From Chloroflexota bacterium (GTDB taxonomy: Bacteria; Chloroflexota; Anaerolineae; Anaerolineales; Anaerolineaceae): 6,179 nucleotides of DNA. The stretch spans positions 1 through 6,179 of the forward strand of contig JAJYJF010000147.1 in the NCBI GenBank assembly GCA_021796375.1, in the 5' to 3' direction. Below, piece after piece: positions 1 through 5,857 of the stretch. Under the pieces are notes generated by a model that saw only the letters and a list, made by a program, of their open reading frames with translations, was not told the DNA's origin and made no database searches. Each line of letters starts with the position of its first letter. Position 1 is the stretch's first letter. The translations under genes were made by a program, and so were the position numbers.

Positions 1-1
1 C

Positions 2-1087
2 CTGTACGTCTCCGGCGAGGAATCCGAGCGCCAGATTAAGATGCGCGCGGCGCGCCTGCTCGGCGGGCGGGCCGGCCAATCCAACGGCGGGCCGCTCCCC
101 TACCCGGAATCGCTCTACCTGGTCACCGAGACCAACCTGGAGACCATCCTCGAGCACGTGCGCGGCGTGGCCCCGGATCTGCTGGTGGTCGACTCGATCC
201 AGACCGTATATCTCTCCGAGCTGGAATCGAGCGCCGGCTCGGTCTCGCAGGTGCGCGAGAGCGCGTCGCGGCTGCGCGAGCTGGCCAAAACCAGCGGCAT
301 CGCCGTCTTCATCATCGGGCACGTGACCAAAGAGGGCGTGATCGCCGGCCCGCGCGTGCTCGAGCATATCGTGGATACCGTGCTCTACCTGGAAGGCGAC
401 CGCTTTCAGGCCTACCGCCTGCTGCGCTCGGTCAAGAACCGCTTCGGGGCCACCTCGGAGGTGGGCGTCTTCGAGATGGGCGACCGCGGCATGATCGAGG
501 TGGCCAACCCGTCGGAGGCTTTCCTGGCGGAGCGCATGGTCAGCGCGCCGGGCTCCTCGATCGCCGTGACCATGGAGGGCACCCGCCCGCTGCTCGTTGA
601 GCTGCAGGGGCTGACCACCCCGACCAATTTTGGCAACCCGCGCCGCACCCCCAACGGCATCGATTTCAACCGGCTGCTGCTGGTGGTGGCGGTGCTTTCC
701 CGCCGCCTGGGGCTCGACCTCTCCGCTCAGGACGTTTTCCTGAACGTGGTCGGCGGCCTGCACGTCGATGAGCCCGCCGCGGACCTGGCCATCGCCGCGG
801 CGATCGCCTCCTCGATGAAAGACGTCCCGGTGCGCGCCGATACCGTCTTCATCGGGGAAATTGGCCTCTCCGGAGAGCTGCGCATGGTCGGCCAGATGGC
901 CGCCCGGCTGCGAGAGGCGTCTCAACTGGGCTTCAAAACCGCCATCGTTCCCCGCCGGCTGCACCGCGGGGAACCCTGGCCGGAAGGCATCCGGGTGGTG
1001 GAGGCGCGCAGCCTGCGCGAAGCCCTCCAGCAGGCCCTGGTCTCATCTGCAGGGGTGGAGACGAAGACCGGCACCCAAGACAACTAG
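2..1087 (+). CDS. radA: DNA repair/recombination protein RadA (Sms), 5'-truncated
   Basis: RadA is a cytoplasmic RecA-like ATPase and DnaB-type helicase that processes branched recombination intermediates. The open frame runs in from the left edge, so the first visible residues (L-Y-V-S-G-E-E-S) are internal; the ATG at 41 is not the true start. About 361 residues are visible of a protein usually near 450-460. The N-terminal C4 zinc finger and Walker A loop therefore lie outside. Visible landmarks are a Walker B-like stretch (D-L-L-V-V-D-S, around nt 176-196), the RadA-specific K-N-R-F-G motif at nt 434-448, and a C-terminal Lon-protease-like domain from about nt 650 to 1030, including E-P-A-A-D-L-A and G-E-I-G-L-S-G-E. 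K-N-R-F-G together with the Lon-like domain separates RadA from RecA and DnaB. The frame is intact to a TAG at 1085-1087. The next gene's ribosome binding site overlaps this stop, so the two are probably co-transcribed. Confidence 0.97.
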   Translation: MYVSGEESERQIKMRAARLLGGRAGQSNGGPLPYPESLYLVTETNLETILEHVRGVAPDLLVVDSIQTVYLSELESSAGSVSQVRESASRLRELAKTSGIAVFIIGHVTKEGVIAGPRVLEHIVDTVLYLEGDRFQAYRLLRSVKNRFGATSEVGVFEMGDRGMIEVANPSEAFLAERMVSAPGSSIAVTMEGTRPLLVELQGLTTPTNFGNPRRTPNGIDFNRLLLVVAVLSRRLGLDLSAQDVFLNVVGGLHVDEPAADLAIAAAIASSMKDVPVRADTVFIGEIGLSGELRMVGQMAARLREASQLGFKTAIVPRRLHRGEPWPEGIRVVEARSLREALQQALVSSAGVETKTGTQDN

Positions 1088-1090
1088 GAG
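1086..1090 (+). promoter_or_regulatory. Shine-Dalgarno site for the small membrane protein gene
   Basis: AGGAG lies six bases before the ATG at 1097 and shares bases with the radA stop codon (TAG 1085-1087). It fixes the start of the downstream gene and suggests translation coupled to radA. Confidence 0.8.
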
Positions 1091-1096
1091 AAAACC

Positions 1097-1618
1097 ATGA
1101 CGACTGCAGAACAGACCGATCATTTTGTTTCGCCGTTTTCGCGCTTGCAGCGCAATCACGGGCTGGAGCACGCCACCCTGCACATGCTGGCGGAAAGACA
1201 CCCGCACCTGAGCCTGGCGGGGCATTCCGACCTGGGCGGCTTCTGGATCCTCGGCAACGTGGAGACGGACGAGCTGCGCGGCGCGGTGGACGAGGCGCTG
1301 GCCCGCATGCGCGGCGGGGAGCACGGCCTCGCCATCCATCCTAACTGCGGCACCAATTTTGTCACCACCGGGGCGCTGGCGGGTATCGCGGCCTGGATAG
1401 GCATGCTCGGCGCCGGGCACGACACCCGCGAGAAGGTCGAGCGCCTGCCGGTCGTGATCGGCCTGGCGACGGTCGCGCTGCTGGCGGGGCAGCCGCTCGG
1501 CCTGCTCGTGCAGGCGCGCGTCACCACCTCAGGCTATCCAGGCGCGCTCGAGGTGGTGGATATCCAGCCGAGCCGGCGCGGGCGCGTCCGCGCGCACCGG
1601 GTGACGACCCGAGGCTAG
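1097..1618 (+). CDS. DUF6391-like small membrane protein
   Basis: This 173-residue protein has no known function. The start is supported by AGGAG six bases upstream and by its position nine bases after the radA stop. An N-terminal soluble part carries N-H-G-L-E-H-A-T (about residues 19-26), then L-A-G-H-S-D-L-G-G-F and a charged helix. A conserved-looking H-P-N-C-G-T-N-F (about 81-88) precedes a Gly/Ala-rich hydrophobic segment at about 90-107. A second hydrophobic segment lies at about 118-137, and a basic tail rich in Arg ends the protein. The NH.LEHAT, LAGHS and HPNCGTNF pattern resembles what I remember of the uncharacterised DUF6391 family found in Chloroflexota and cyanobacteria; this was not checked by search. 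The paired His, Glu and Cys residues could bind a metal, but that is speculation. Two transmembrane helices with the N-terminal domain on one side of the membrane is the simplest topology. Confidence 0.8.
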   Translation: MTTAEQTDHFVSPFSRLQRNHGLEHATLHMLAERHPHLSLAGHSDLGGFWILGNVETDELRGAVDEALARMRGGEHGLAIHPNCGTNFVTTGALAGIAAWIGMLGAGHDTREKVERLPVVIGLATVALLAGQPLGLLVQARVTTSGYPGALEVVDIQPSRRGRVRAHRVTTRG

Positions 1619-1663
1619 GTTTTGATCGGGAGGGTCAGGCGGGAGGGCGGCCAGCTGCTCGAA

Positions 1664-1676
1664 CGGGTTGGACCCG
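1664..1676. terminator. Weak hairpin in the convergent gap
   Basis: A perfect 5-bp stem with a 3-base loop (CGGGT, TGG, ACCCG) lies in the 67-base gap between the convergent + strand radA unit and the - strand FmdE gene. Neither side is followed by a real T-run (+ side: CTCTCTGCTTT), so it is at best a weak or bidirectional terminator. The placement is suggestive, but in GC-rich DNA a hairpin this short can arise by chance. Confidence 0.25.
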
Positions 1677-1685
1677 CTCTCTGCT

Positions 1686-2354
1686 TTAATAACCGTCCTG
1701 AATCCGCTCCAGTACGGCCTCGAGGCGGCGGTCGCCGTCAGGCCAATGGATCTGGCTGGAAATATCCACCCCGGGCTGGTAGTAATAACTCTCCCCCGCG
1801 CAGGCAGTGCAGAGTACCTGCCCGCACCGGATCAGCTCGCGCTCGTTTATGATCTCTTCCCCGCACAGGCTGCACGTCGCGCGCACCCCGGGGCGTGAAA
1901 CGATGCGCTCAGCGGGCTCGGTCAGCATAACCTCCTGCGTTGTGAGCAGTTCGTCGTCGGCCAGAACCTGGTACGCCTGCAGCTGGGCAGTGTAATGGCG
2001 TTTCTCCGCCGGGAAGCACTGGCAGGCGCGCTCGCGCGCGTCGATCCGCGGAGCGATGCGCACGGCACGATGGGTCTGGAGGTCCACAAAGGTGGCCGCG
2101 ATTTTGCCGTAATCTTGAAGGCGCAGCCTTCGATGCCCAAGCGTGCATCCCGTGGCGACCTCGATCCCATCTGAAAAACACCCGTCGCTTTCAACAATAG
2201 CCAGCAGGCGCTTCCCGGGATTCTCACCCGGCGGCGTGTCGAAAATTTTGCTGGCCAGCAGGCCGATGCGCACGCCCAGCACCTGCCGCGGGCACAGGTG
2301 GCTGTGCCGGGCAGCGGAACGTTCAAGAAATGGTTGGAGGTTCATCTTGGCCAT
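1686..2354 (-). CDS. FmdE-family protein with C-terminal zinc ribbon
   Basis: This protein of about 222 residues is similar to FmdE, a protein encoded with formylmethanofuran dehydrogenase in methanogens but widespread in bacteria that lack that enzyme, so the methanogenic role should not be transferred. The FmdE core spans about residues 8-145. It includes H17-S-H19-L-C21-P, a variant of the usual H-G-H-x-C-P-G, then G-V-R, D-G-C59-F-S-D-G-I and G-C70-T-L-G, with D-Y-G-K following. These His/Cys residues are the probable metal site. A C-terminal treble-clef or DksA-like zinc ribbon has C161-x2-C164 and C182-x2-C185, with an extra C177 and a Y-Y-Y patch. The ATG at 2354 was chosen because the conserved core begins shortly after it. 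A second ATG at 2345 and an earlier one at 2399 are possible, and none has a strong ribosome binding site. The gene overlaps the upstream regulator by about 32 bases, which suggests translational coupling. Confidence 0.85.
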   Translation of the reverse strand: MAKMNLQPFLERSAARHSHLCPRQVLGVRIGLLASKIFDTPPGENPGKRLLAIVESDGCFSDGIEVATGCTLGHRRLRLQDYGKIAATFVDLQTHRAVRIAPRIDARERACQCFPAEKRHYTAQLQAYQVLADDELLTTQEVMLTEPAERIVSRPGVRATCSLCGEEIINERELIRCGQVLCTACAGESYYYQPGVDISSQIHWPDGDRRLEAVLERIQDGY

Positions 2355-3057
2355 CGATTCGGGTCTGGCGGTCCAGGTGCAGCTCGGCGGGTTGTTCATG
2401 CGTTTCCAGCGCGCAAAACAGCACCAGCAGCCTGGAGGGGTGAGTATGGGAGTTTATCCAGCGGTGGGGGATGCTGGCGTTAAACAGCAGGCTGTCCCCC
2501 GAAAATAAGGGGTACGCCTGGCCGGCGAGCTCACAGGTCACGGCGCCTTCCAGGCAGTAGATAAACTCCCGCCCGGGGTGCGCAACCACCTGAACTTCGT
2601 TTGATGTCGTTTCCAGCGTAACCAGGATCGGCTCGGCGCCCAGCGGCGGAAACCCCTGGCCTAATTTTTCCAGGGCGCCGTTGGAAAAAGGGATCTTCAG
2701 GCGCTGGCCTTGCCGCTGGTAAATTACGGACCGCTCCGGATGATCCTCCTCAAAAAAGGACGCGATCGAGATTTCCAGCCCGTCGGCCACCTGTTTGAGC
2801 GTGTTCACGTTCGGAGAAATCCGGTCGTTCTCGATCAGGCTCAGGGTATTCACGCTGATCCCGCAGATCTTGGCCAGCGAGCGGATGCTCAAGCCCTTCC
2901 GCTTGCGAAAAGCGCGCAAACGCGCTCCGATCAGCAAATCGCCGCCGCAAAAAGATTTTTTATCGGGGGCAGCCTCCTCCCGCATCACCAGTGAATGGAC
3001 GCTCTGCTGGAGGGTGTCCGGTTTTTCCGCTATATTTTCAGAGTTCATGCGCTCCAT
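2323..3057 (-). CDS. XRE-family HTH regulator with C-terminal cupin domain
   Basis: A 244-residue transcription factor. Residues about 43-101 form a Cro/C1-type helix-turn-helix (G-A-R-L-R-A-F-R-K-R-K-G-L-S, then S-V-N-T-L-S-L-I-E-N and P-N-V-N-T-L). Residues about 155-215 form a single cupin barrel: H160-P-G-R-E-F-I-Y starts the first cupin motif, and S-G-D-S-L-L-F-N with I-P-H198-R-W forms the second. Proteins of this design bind a small ligand in the cupin and regulate nearby genes; the ligand here is unknown. A poorly conserved tail of about 40 residues precedes the HTH, and the last 25 residues past the cupin are polar. The ATG at 3057 has AGGGA three bases upstream; an ATG at 3048 preceded by GGAG is an alternative start. 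The gene lies 89 bases after the Rieske gene on the same strand and overlaps the FmdE gene, its most likely operon partner and regulatory target. Confidence 0.93.
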   Translation of the reverse strand: MERMNSENIAEKPDTLQQSVHSLVMREEAAPDKKSFCGGDLLIGARLRAFRKRKGLSIRSLAKICGISVNTLSLIENDRISPNVNTLKQVADGLEISIASFFEEDHPERSVIYQRQGQRLKIPFSNGALEKLGQGFPPLGAEPILVTLETTSNEVQVVAHPGREFIYCLEGAVTCELAGQAYPLFSGDSLLFNASIPHRWINSHTHPSRLLVLFCALETHEQPAELHLDRQTRIDGQDEPPTIS

Positions 3058-3146
3058 GCTTCCCTATCATTCATGCTCCAGCCGCCAGTAAAGCGCGCCG
3101 GGTCCCCCCAGGGCCTGGGCTCGCGTCCGCCGGGAAAGCCCACCCC

Positions 3147-3584
3147 TCATCTCGCATTGGAACCCTGACCGTCCGTGCTCAAAAGGATGTGGCCCTGCGG
3201 GTCTTGCCTGACCGCGAGGGCGGCGAGCGGCTGCGTTGCCGGTCCGCGGACGACTTTCCCACCGGGGTCGAACCGGGAACCGTGGCAGGGGCAGTGGAAG
3301 CCGTCCGGGTTTTGTTCCAGCGTGCAGCCCAGGTGGGTGCAGGTCAGGCTCAGGGCCGCGAACCCGGTCTGGGAGTGCACCAGGACCGCCGGGACGTCCG
3401 GCAGGTCCGTGCGGGAGCCCACCGGGTAATTCGAGGCCGGGCCGAGGTCGAACTCGGTCTGGGGGGGCGGCTCTTCCTGATACCCCAGAAACCGGGCCAG
3501 AATCCCCAGGAGCAGGACGCCGCTCGCAGCGAGCAGCCCCTCTCCAACCTTTTTGAACAGATTGCGGCGCGAGAAGGTTTTGAT
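3147..3584 (-). CDS. Rieske [2Fe-2S] protein with Tat anchor, non-canonical ATC start
   Basis: The Rieske subunit of a bc/b6f-like complex takes one electron from quinol at the outer (Qo) site. Counting from the proposed start there are 145 residues. A twin-arginine motif S5-R-R-N-L-F-K-K leads into a hydrophobic anchor at about 16-34, then a Pro/Glu linker and the cluster domain. Cluster ligands are C82, H84, C98 and H101, with C87 and C100 placed to form the usual disulfide (C-T-H-L-G-C and C-P-C-H-G-S). Position 105 is Phe where high-potential Rieske proteins have Tyr. No in-frame ATG, GTG or TTG precedes the Tat motif. The frame stays open into the cytochrome c gene. GGAG at 3595-3592 lies seven bases before an ATC (3584-3582), which follows the cytochrome stop by one base, so ATC is the best start. 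A GTG at 3422 would delete the anchor. The identity of the product is secure; the start is inferred. Confidence 0.88.
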   Translation of the reverse strand: MKTFSRRNLFKKVGEGLLAASGVLLLGILARFLGYQEEPPPQTEFDLGPASNYPVGSRTDLPDVPAVLVHSQTGFAALSLTCTHLGCTLEQNPDGFHCPCHGSRFDPGGKVVRGPATQPLAALAVRQDPQGHILLSTDGQGSNAR

Positions 3585-3585
3585 T

Positions 3586-4821
3586 CTAACGCTCCACGGA
3601 ATGACACTGGTGGCAGGATTGAGAATCCTGCCTGGAAGGATCCTGCTTGCAGCCGCTGCCCATGACCGGCCGGAAAATGAAATGCTCGCGGGTGACTTTC
3701 CCTACCAGCTCGTAGTTCCCATCGGGCAAGACGCGGATATTCCACAGCGGATCGCCCTTTTGGGTAACGAGGATGGTGTCGCCCAGTTTCAGGTCGATCA
3801 CCGGGTTGAGCTGGGCGAGGCGGAAGGCAAGATCGTTCGGGTCCGTCAGGGTTTTCGTCAATGGGAGCTGGGTGGGGGTGCCGTGGCAGGTCTTGCACTG
3901 GATATTCTGGATATCCTTCTCGTTCGCGTGGATATTCCCGTCGCCCATGACCTCCGTGCGGGTGTGGCAGTCCACGCAGTCGAGGGTATATTCGCATTTC
4001 GTAAATTGGGCGATCGGCTGGTAGTAGCTCTCCTGGCGGGATTGGGGGTTGTCGGTGCGCGGCACGAAGGTCATCGTGCGCAGGTCGTAATTTCCGCGGT
4101 TGTGGCAGATATTGCACTGCGTGTAAGGGATGGCGGTCGTCAGCGTGTGGACGCTGCTCGCCGTCCCGGATGCGGGCGAGTGGCACGCGGCGCAGCCGGT
4201 GAAATGGTTGAAGCTTCCGCCCTGTACCGGTTGGGCGTTGAGATGGCAGGTTAAACAGTTTTTAGCGAAAGTTTTTAAAGCCGGATTCGTTTCCGCGGCA
4301 GGGTTGTACTGGTCCAGGTGGGTTATCCCCGTCTTGGAGGACGGGCTGGTGTCGGTGACCGCCATGGTCCCATAAATGGGGGTCAGGCTCGTTTGGGCGC
4401 CGAAGGCATAGCGGACGTTCGCGATGGCGCCGGCGTAGGTGGCCTGGATGCTGGTCATCACGCGCTGGATGTGATCGGAGGCGGTGGCGGAGCTGCCGCT
4501 GTGGCAGCTGTTTCCGCCGCAGGATTGCTGCACCACGGACAGGTCGGATGGATTGTTCCCGCCCCGCAGGGTGCTGTGGGCCAGGGTAGCGTCCAGCGCC
4601 AGCCGCTCGCCGCCGTGGCAGATGACGCAGCCAAAGGTCTTCACCGGGTGCGATGGGCTGATTTCCGCCAGGTTTGAGTGGCAGGTGAGGCAGTACTCCA
4701 CCTTCCCGGTCAGGGTGGGCGTGATCGCGATCGGATGCGGCTGGCGCAGCTGCAGCCACCAGGTCAGGCCAATGGCGAGCAGCAAAATTGCGGATGCCAG
4801 AAACTCAAGCCGGGTTCTCAT
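3586..4821 (-). CDS. Membrane-anchored nonaheme c-type cytochrome
   Basis: This 411-residue protein acts as an electron relay on the outer face of the membrane. An N-terminal hydrophobic segment at about residues 7-24 has no clear cleavage site and probably stays as an anchor. Eight C-x2-C-H heme sites start at C44, C65, C189, C210, C236, C282, C309 and C403. A ninth, C101-G-G-N-S-C106-H107, is a C-x4-C-H site, giving nine predicted hemes. Outside the motifs there are nine further histidines (29, 58, 82, 117, 168, 206, 225, 298, 380), with H404 inside the last motif, enough for mostly bis-His ligation. Two stretches without hemes (about 108-188 and 314-402) divide the chain into three-heme, five-heme and one-heme blocks. 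The ATG at 4821 follows the cytochrome b stop by one base. By position it would replace cytochrome c1 or f as acceptor from the Rieske protein. I cannot assign it to a named cytochrome. Confidence 0.95.
   Translation of the reverse strand: MRTRLEFLASAILLLAIGLTWWLQLRQPHPIAITPTLTGKVEYCLTCHSNLAEISPSHPVKTFGCVICHGGERLALDATLAHSTLRGGNNPSDLSVVQQSCGGNSCHSGSSATASDHIQRVMTSIQATYAGAIANVRYAFGAQTSLTPIYGTMAVTDTSPSSKTGITHLDQYNPAAETNPALKTFAKNCLTCHLNAQPVQGGSFNHFTGCAACHSPASGTASSVHTLTTAIPYTQCNICHNRGNYDLRTMTFVPRTDNPQSRQESYYQPIAQFTKCEYTLDCVDCHTRTEVMGDGNIHANEKDIQNIQCKTCHGTPTQLPLTKTLTDPNDLAFRLAQLNPVIDLKLGDTILVTQKGDPLWNIRVLPDGNYELVGKVTREHFIFRPVMGSGCKQDPSRQDSQSCHQCHSVER
3592..3595 (-). promoter_or_regulatory. Shine-Dalgarno site deciding the Rieske start
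   Basis: GGAG sits inside the last codons of the cytochrome c gene (GTG-GAG-CGT-TAG) and lies seven bases before the ATC at 3584-3582. No ATG, GTG or TTG is within range in the Rieske frame. This site is the main argument for initiation at ATC. Confidence 0.5.
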
Positions 4822-4822
4822 G

Positions 4823-5857
4823 TCACATCGTCGAACGCAGCCCCAGCAGGGTCAGGAGCAGGATCCCCAATGTGATCGCGGCCAGCACGAGCTGTGCCGG
4901 GCGGTTGGAGGGGGGCAGCCAGCGCCCCAGATCCTGCGGGGCGGGCTGGGGGAGCGCGTATGGGATGAGCGCGAGGACCGCCAGAACGGCGAGCGGCGCA
5001 AGGATGCCCCAGACGAAGGGGCTGCCCCATTTAAGCATCTCCTGGATCCACAGGAAGAACCAGGGCGCGCTGGCGTCGCTGGAAGCGGCGGTGATTTTCG
5101 TGATTGCCGGGGCGATGGGAGCCGGAATGACCGCTGAGACGAGCAGCAGGGCGGCGGCGCTAAGGATCACGGCGGTCACTTCCCGGTGCACCAGCTCGCC
5201 GCGCGAGATTCGCCGGGTGTCGGCGCGCAGTTTCGGCGGCGGGACGGCAATCCCCCCGGCGCGGCGAACCCGGAAGATATGCCAGACGATCAGGATCTCA
5301 GCCGCCAGCGCCAATCCATAGACGTGCCAGGAATAAAAACGGGTAAGCGTGGCTGGACCCGGTTCGTTCCCCCCGACGAGCATCCGGTAAAAAAAACCAC
5401 CCACCCACGGGATCGACTTCACCAGGTTGGTCCCCACCACCAGGGCCCATTGGATGCCCGTATCCCACCGCAAGACGTAGCCGGTAAAATCCAGCAGGAC
5501 CGCGACCGCAAATAAAGCCAGGCCGAGCAGGTAGTTGAAACGGCGCGGCGGGGCATACGAGCCGGTCAGCACGACCCGGGCAAGATGGACGGTCATGACG
5601 ACCACCAGCAGCTGGGCGGCCCAGAAATGCAAATTGCGGATCAATCCCCCAAACGGGACGAGATAGCTGAGCGTCTGGATCGACAGCGCGGCTTCACCCG
5701 GCGAGGGGATGTAATAAAACATTTCCAGCATGCCGCTGACCACCAGCACCAGCACGAGGAATACCGCGATTCCTCCGGCCCCTAAGGTATATCGCCAGCG
5801 GGCCTGTTCTGCCGGAACGCTAGGTGGGTGAACATGCTGGAAAAAGTTGGGTCTCAT
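4823..5857 (-). CDS. Cytochrome b (b6/subunit IV fused) of a bc-like complex
   Basis: This 344-residue integral membrane subunit would oxidise quinol and carry two b hemes. Seven hydrophobic helices are visible, at about 25-47, 75-97, 106-127, 175-197, 226-248, 281-303 and 321-341: four of cytochrome b6 and three of subunit IV in one chain. Heme ligands are H77/H91 (H-x13-H) and H178/H193 (H-x14-H); the 14-residue spacing is the b6 type. Also visible are G-Y-V-L-R-W-D-T (126-133) and A-T-L-T-R-F-Y-S-W-H (169-178), both standard landmarks. The Qo motif normally reading PEWY is A264-P-W-F267, followed by F-L-W-I-Q-E. There is no cysteine in the protein, so the covalent heme ci of b6f complexes is absent. 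The start ATG overlaps the NrfD stop by four bases (ATGA), and the stop lies one base before the cytochrome c ATG, so the genes are tightly coupled. Confidence 0.95.
   Translation of the reverse strand: MRPNFFQHVHPPSVPAEQARWRYTLGAGGIAVFLVLVLVVSGMLEMFYYIPSPGEAALSIQTLSYLVPFGGLIRNLHFWAAQLLVVVMTVHLARVVLTGSYAPPRRFNYLLGLALFAVAVLLDFTGYVLRWDTGIQWALVVGTNLVKSIPWVGGFFYRMLVGGNEPGPATLTRFYSWHVYGLALAAEILIVWHIFRVRRAGGIAVPPPKLRADTRRISRGELVHREVTAVILSAAALLLVSAVIPAPIAPAITKITAASSDASAPWFFLWIQEMLKWGSPFVWGILAPLAVLAVLALIPYALPQPAPQDLGRWLPPSNRPAQLVLAAITLGILLLTLLGLRSTM

Noticed and set aside
1043..1420. 125-codon - strand open frame opposite the radA/small membrane protein junction
   Set aside because: It is antisense to two genes with good coding evidence and a clear ribosome binding site; no motif is visible.
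3058..3146. Possible promoter for the regulator in the 89-base gap after the Rieske gene
   Set aside because: A TTTACT-like element is present, but a matching -10 box at proper spacing would run into the ribosome binding site. No convincing promoter or terminator can be named.
3147..3422. Rieske gene starting at the GTG at 3422 (91 residues)
   Set aside because: This start removes the twin-arginine motif and membrane anchor, which are clearly encoded upstream in the same open frame. The full-length reading fits the family far better.
3461..3467. Run of seven G as a possible frameshift or assembly error in the Rieske gene
   Set aside because: The reading frame is coherent on both sides (Tat anchor before, cluster domain after), and the run simply encodes prolines in the linker.
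2991..3665. 224-codon + strand open frame across the regulator/Rieske junction
   Set aside because: It is antisense to the Rieske gene, has a low-complexity Arg/Gly/Pro composition and no domain, so it is a spurious GC-rich frame.
3350..4186. 278-codon open frame on the - strand overlapping the cytochrome c and Rieske genes
   Set aside because: It is a shadow of two well-supported genes in another frame. Its product is rich in Arg and Pro with no recognisable domain.
3553..4254. 233-codon open frame on the + strand opposite the cytochrome c gene
   Set aside because: It lies antisense to a gene with nine heme motifs. The sequence looks like a GC-driven mirror frame and has no known motif.
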